A stretch of DNA of 64,000 nt from Letharia columbiana (taxonomy: Eukaryota; Ascomycota; Lecanoromycetes; Lecanorales; Parmeliaceae): the NCBI RefSeq assembly GCF_014066305.1, contig NW_023501068.1:171501-235500 (forward strand). The letters run 5' to 3'. This document shows positions 61,204-64,000 of the stretch, one piece after another; the first letter of the stretch is position 1; each line of letters starts with the position of its first letter. A program made the translations under genes and the position numbers. Under the pieces are notes generated by a model. That model saw nothing but the letters and a program-made list of their open reading frames with translations, was not told the origin of the DNA and ran no database searches.

Positions 61204-62665
61204 ACAAGTAAAGGCCCATGAATTAAATTCATGGAGTTGGATTTTTCTAAGTCAAATCGAACTCTAATCGCTTGCTGTGCGTTTTTAACCTACATACAGA
61301 CACATATATACGGAGAGAGGCGCGCTAAGGCCTAATTAGGAAGGTGTATCGAGTGTGGAAGATTGATCCGTAATAATTGCCCACAAAAAACAGAGAAAGG
61401 CCATGTCCTTATGGCAAGAAGTCTCGAAATACCGGAAAGAAATGGAGACAACATGCCAATTAGTGGTGTGAATCCCACATTATCTCCTGCCGCAGTGAAA
61501 TCTTTCGAATAATGAAATAGCTGTCAGAGCAAGACATCGGACGGTTTCAATTCGTCCAAATATGCATCGTTCCGGAGTGATGATTTGATGTGGAACCGTG
61601 GAGAGCATATGAGGTGGGATCTTGGAGAGCTGAGCCGTGTTCTTGACGATGGTGGCCTTATTGCCGCTTAGTTTCTCCGCAGTGTTCTCCGCATTTGCCT
61701 GTTGTAGTTCCTCCTCTTGCTCCTCAATGCAGTGGGGATGATAGGCTAAGTTGCAGTGGTGTTCTCCGCTTGTTGAGTGATGATTTGATATGGAACCGTG
61801 CTTGGTGCTGGGGGCCTTGTTGCCGCTTGGTTTCTCCGCAGTGTTCTCCGCATTCGCCTGCTGTAGTGACTTCTCTTGCATTGGCTGAGTGGATTGGTGT
61901 GAGACCGTGGAGAGTAGGCCTGTTGTGTCACTGCTGCTGATGACTGTCTCCGCAATATTCTCCGCATTTACCTGCTGCAGTGGTTCCTCCTCTTACTCCG
62001 TACTGAGTATCGGGCTGGTGTGAGACCGTGGAGAGTAGGCCTGTTGTGTCACTGCTGCTGATGACTGTCTCCGCAATATTCTCCGCATTTACCTGCTGCA
62101 GTGGTTCCTCCTCTTACTGAGTATCGGGCTGGTGTGAGACCGTGGAGAGTAGGCCTGTTGTGTCACTGCTGCTGATGACTGTCTCCGCAATGTTCTCCGC
62201 AGTGTTCTCCGCATTCGCCTGTTGTAGATCCTCCTCTTGTTCAACTGAGTGCGAGGGTACCGAGGGTAAATGTGTTCATATTGGTGGAATTGGTAGAATT
62301 GGTAGAGTGGTGGAAGAATAATGGTTACACAAACAGGTGGAAGGATTATTATGATGTGACTACCATATTTGAATGTCAGTTTAACCCACCAATAGTAGGC
62401 CAAACTTCATAATTTTTACATCGTTAGAAAGCGCAAACTGAGCTCTATAATTGACGAAATTATGAAGTAACAGCATCCTTAGGAAGCTCGTTATTTCAGA
62501 GTGTAAGACTTCTGCACATAGATTTTTGATGGTTGCGGACGCTAATTTATTTACCCGTGGTGTCTAACCAAAAAGCGTAGACCTGACGAATTGATGATTG
62601 GCTGCACATACAAATTCAAGGTTTTCTAGTTCAGCCCTATCTTATTCTTTTATATATACTGATTA
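61204..62665 (-). repeat. Repeat family R61, copy B (almost unmutated)
   Basis: Begins ACAAGTAAAGGCC plus a 17-bp palindrome (CATGAATTAAATTCATG, 61217..61233) and ends near GAATAAGATAGGGC read on the minus strand. GC is normal, while its copies A, C and D and all surrounding sequence are AT-rich. It contains multiple TGTTCTCCGCA-type short repeats and a longer tandem array (61896..62240). Minus-strand frames of 133 codons (61480..61881, with repeated QQANAENTAEK and SGNK units) and 104 codons (62089..62403) lie inside, but their repeat nature makes coding doubtful. No transposase is present, so if mobile it is non-autonomous, or it is an LTR-like part of a larger element. Confidence 0.75.
61896..62240 (-). 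repeat. Tandem repeat of about 114-121 bp, three copies, within R61 copy B
   Basis: Units start at 61896, 62017 and 62131 with GGTGTGAGACCGTGG. The first is 7 bp longer than the second, and the third carries an extra CTCCGCAGTGTT segment. Confidence 0.9.
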
Positions 62666-63039
62666 ATTTTATAGTATATATATTTACTAGATCTATAAAT
62701 AATAATATTTAAAAGATATTCTATAAGAAGAAAATAAAATATAACTTCTAAATATCTTTCTAATTATCTTTCTAATTATTATAATATTATAATAAAAAAA
62801 AAAAAAAAAAAGAAGTAGTATATAAAAAGCTTATTATTCTTATCTTAATTTATAGCGCTCGCGTAAAACTTAAAATAATAATTAATATTATAAAATTATA
62901 ATATTTTTAAATAAAGAAGAATAAAATAGATATAATAAAAAACTTAAAGAAGAATTTAAATTTAAATTTAAAGAAAAGTTTACGAGTTTAATTATACGCT
63001 AATAAGTTAGTTAATAATTAATAATTAATTCTATTAATA
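62666..63039. other. AT-rich spacer, no gene
   Basis: RIP-like sequence with an A-run at 62795..62812. Nothing is identifiable. Confidence 0.5.
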
Positions 63040-63502
63040 TATATAATAGAATAAAATAAAGCTAAATTTAAAAATCTTAAATTTATATATATAGCTAATT
63101 ATAAATTTAGAGTTACTATACTCTTTAATTAAATTAATTAAATTATTATAAATAAATAAATTAGTATTTATAATTATAAAAAAAATATAATTAAATAGCC
63201 TTAATTAAAAAATAGATATATATTATTTAATTTTAAAATAACTTTTTTATTTTCTATTAAAATTTTAAGATTTCTTTCTAAAATTATAAAATAAAATAAG
63301 AACTTTTAAATAAAAAAAGAATTTTTATATTTAATCTAATAATTATTAAAGCGTAAGAAATTTAAATATTATTTATTAAAGTTCGCTCGATAGCCGAATA
63401 ACCCGCTTATTAAAATTCGATTATTAAAGATTATTTATTTATTTACTTAATAGTCTTAATTAAAAAAATAATTATAAATTTAATTTATAGGCCTTTACTT
63501 AT
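63040..63502 (+). repeat. Repeat family R61, copy C (RIP-mutated, internally shortened)
   Basis: 63055..63130 matches 17478..17560 of copy A in the same orientation, and 63476..63502 carries the mutated terminal palindrome plus GGCCTTTACTTAT. The middle of the element is missing. Confidence 0.7.
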
Positions 63503-63930
63503 AAAAAATATAATATCTTATAGATTTTAATAGAATCTTTTATTTTTTAAGATAATAATAGAAATTTATTATTAAATATAATACTTATTAATTAAATAAG
63601 AAAATAAGATATTTAAATTATACTTATAATACTTATAATTTTATAATAATAAATTTTTTTTATAATTTAATAGAATATAATTTTTAATATAATATAATTT
63701 TTTAAAAATATAAATTAAATATTTTATATAGTATTAATTATAAAGATAATTAGAATTCTAAATCGAATATAAATCTAAGATTAATATAATAAATAAATAT
63801 CTAATAGATTTTAATTAAAATCTTTTATTTTCTAAGATAATAATAAGAATTTATTATATAAATATAGTATTTATTAATTAAATAAGTAAGTATAATAAAT
63901 ATATTTCTATATTAAAACTATTATTATAAT

Positions 63931-64000
63931 ACAAGTAAAGGCCTATGAATTAAATTCATGGAGTTGGATTTTTCATTTTTCTAAGTCAAATGGAGTTGGA
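63931..64000 (-). repeat. Repeat family R61, copy D (cut by the window end)
   Basis: ACAAGTAAAGGCC plus the palindrome and GGAGTTGGATTTTTC match copy B from 61204, with a small duplication (CATTTTT). Only about 70 bp are inside the window. Confidence 0.8.

Noticed and set aside
61690..62240. Possible CRISPR-like array from regularly spaced CTCCGCA units
   Set aside because: Units are adjoining tandem repeats without unique spacers, in a fungal genome; no cas genes.
61480..62403. Minus-strand frames of 133 and 104 codons in repeat R61 as genes
   Set aside because: They are made of the same short nucleotide repeats read in shifting frames, and the copy at 18 kb is destroyed. I keep them as repeat, not CDS.

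Overview
The window looks like a filamentous ascomycete (Pezizomycotina) nuclear chromosome. Genes carry many short introns (about 43-160 bp, mostly GT-AG). Gene content is fungal: class II hydrophobin, GMC oxidoreductase, DMATS-type prenyltransferase, Pyr4-type terpene cyclase, LPREIR-type proteins. Normal-GC blocks alternate sharply with very AT-rich islands whose base changes are mainly CpA to TpA and TpG to TpA, the signature of repeat-induced point mutation (RIP). A Leotiomycetes- or Dothideomycetes-like genome is a guess only.

Layout. 1-10 kb is a conserved block: glucosidase II alpha subunit (3' end off the window), nucleoside diphosphate kinase, a decayed membrane-protein gene, a four-helix membrane protein, and an AIG2/GGCT-like protein with an 8-nt microexon. 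10.2-14.6 kb and 20.6-21.5 kb hold five loci of one LPREIR-type family, three with reading-frame damage, flanking an AT-rich RIP island (14.9-20.3 kb) that contains a piggyBac-like transposase relic and a mutated copy of a repeat that survives almost unmutated at 61.2-62.7 kb. An EXPERA/emopamil-binding-type protein lies at 22.6-23.4 kb. 23.4-29.7 kb has no intact gene but two Tc1/mariner relics, one with a second inverted-repeat element nested inside its transposase. A class II hydrophobin is at 31.4 kb.

32.9-49.6 kb reads as a compact secondary-metabolite gene cluster: a P450 with two frameshifts, a Pyr4/PaxB-family membrane terpene cyclase, a secreted GMC oxidoreductase, an intronless P450, a SAM O-methyltransferase, a DMATS-fold aromatic prenyltransferase and a metallo-beta-lactamase-fold hydrolase. 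There is no PKS, NRPS, GGPP synthase, FAD epoxidase or transcription factor in the window. The inferred logic is prenylation of an aromatic acceptor, oxidation, cyclisation of the prenyl chain, then oxidative, methyl and hydrolytic tailoring; the product cannot be named from sequence. The prenyltransferase start codon abuts a coding-like minisatellite of about 27 units, and a MITE-like element sits between it and the hydrolase.

49.7-64 kb is a second AT island that opens with a nearly perfect 57-bp inverted repeat and contains a 4 x 92-bp tandem repeat and further copies of the 61-kb repeat family. All gene models were spliced by eye; intron borders are well supported where both frame and family motifs agree, and are flagged where they do not.
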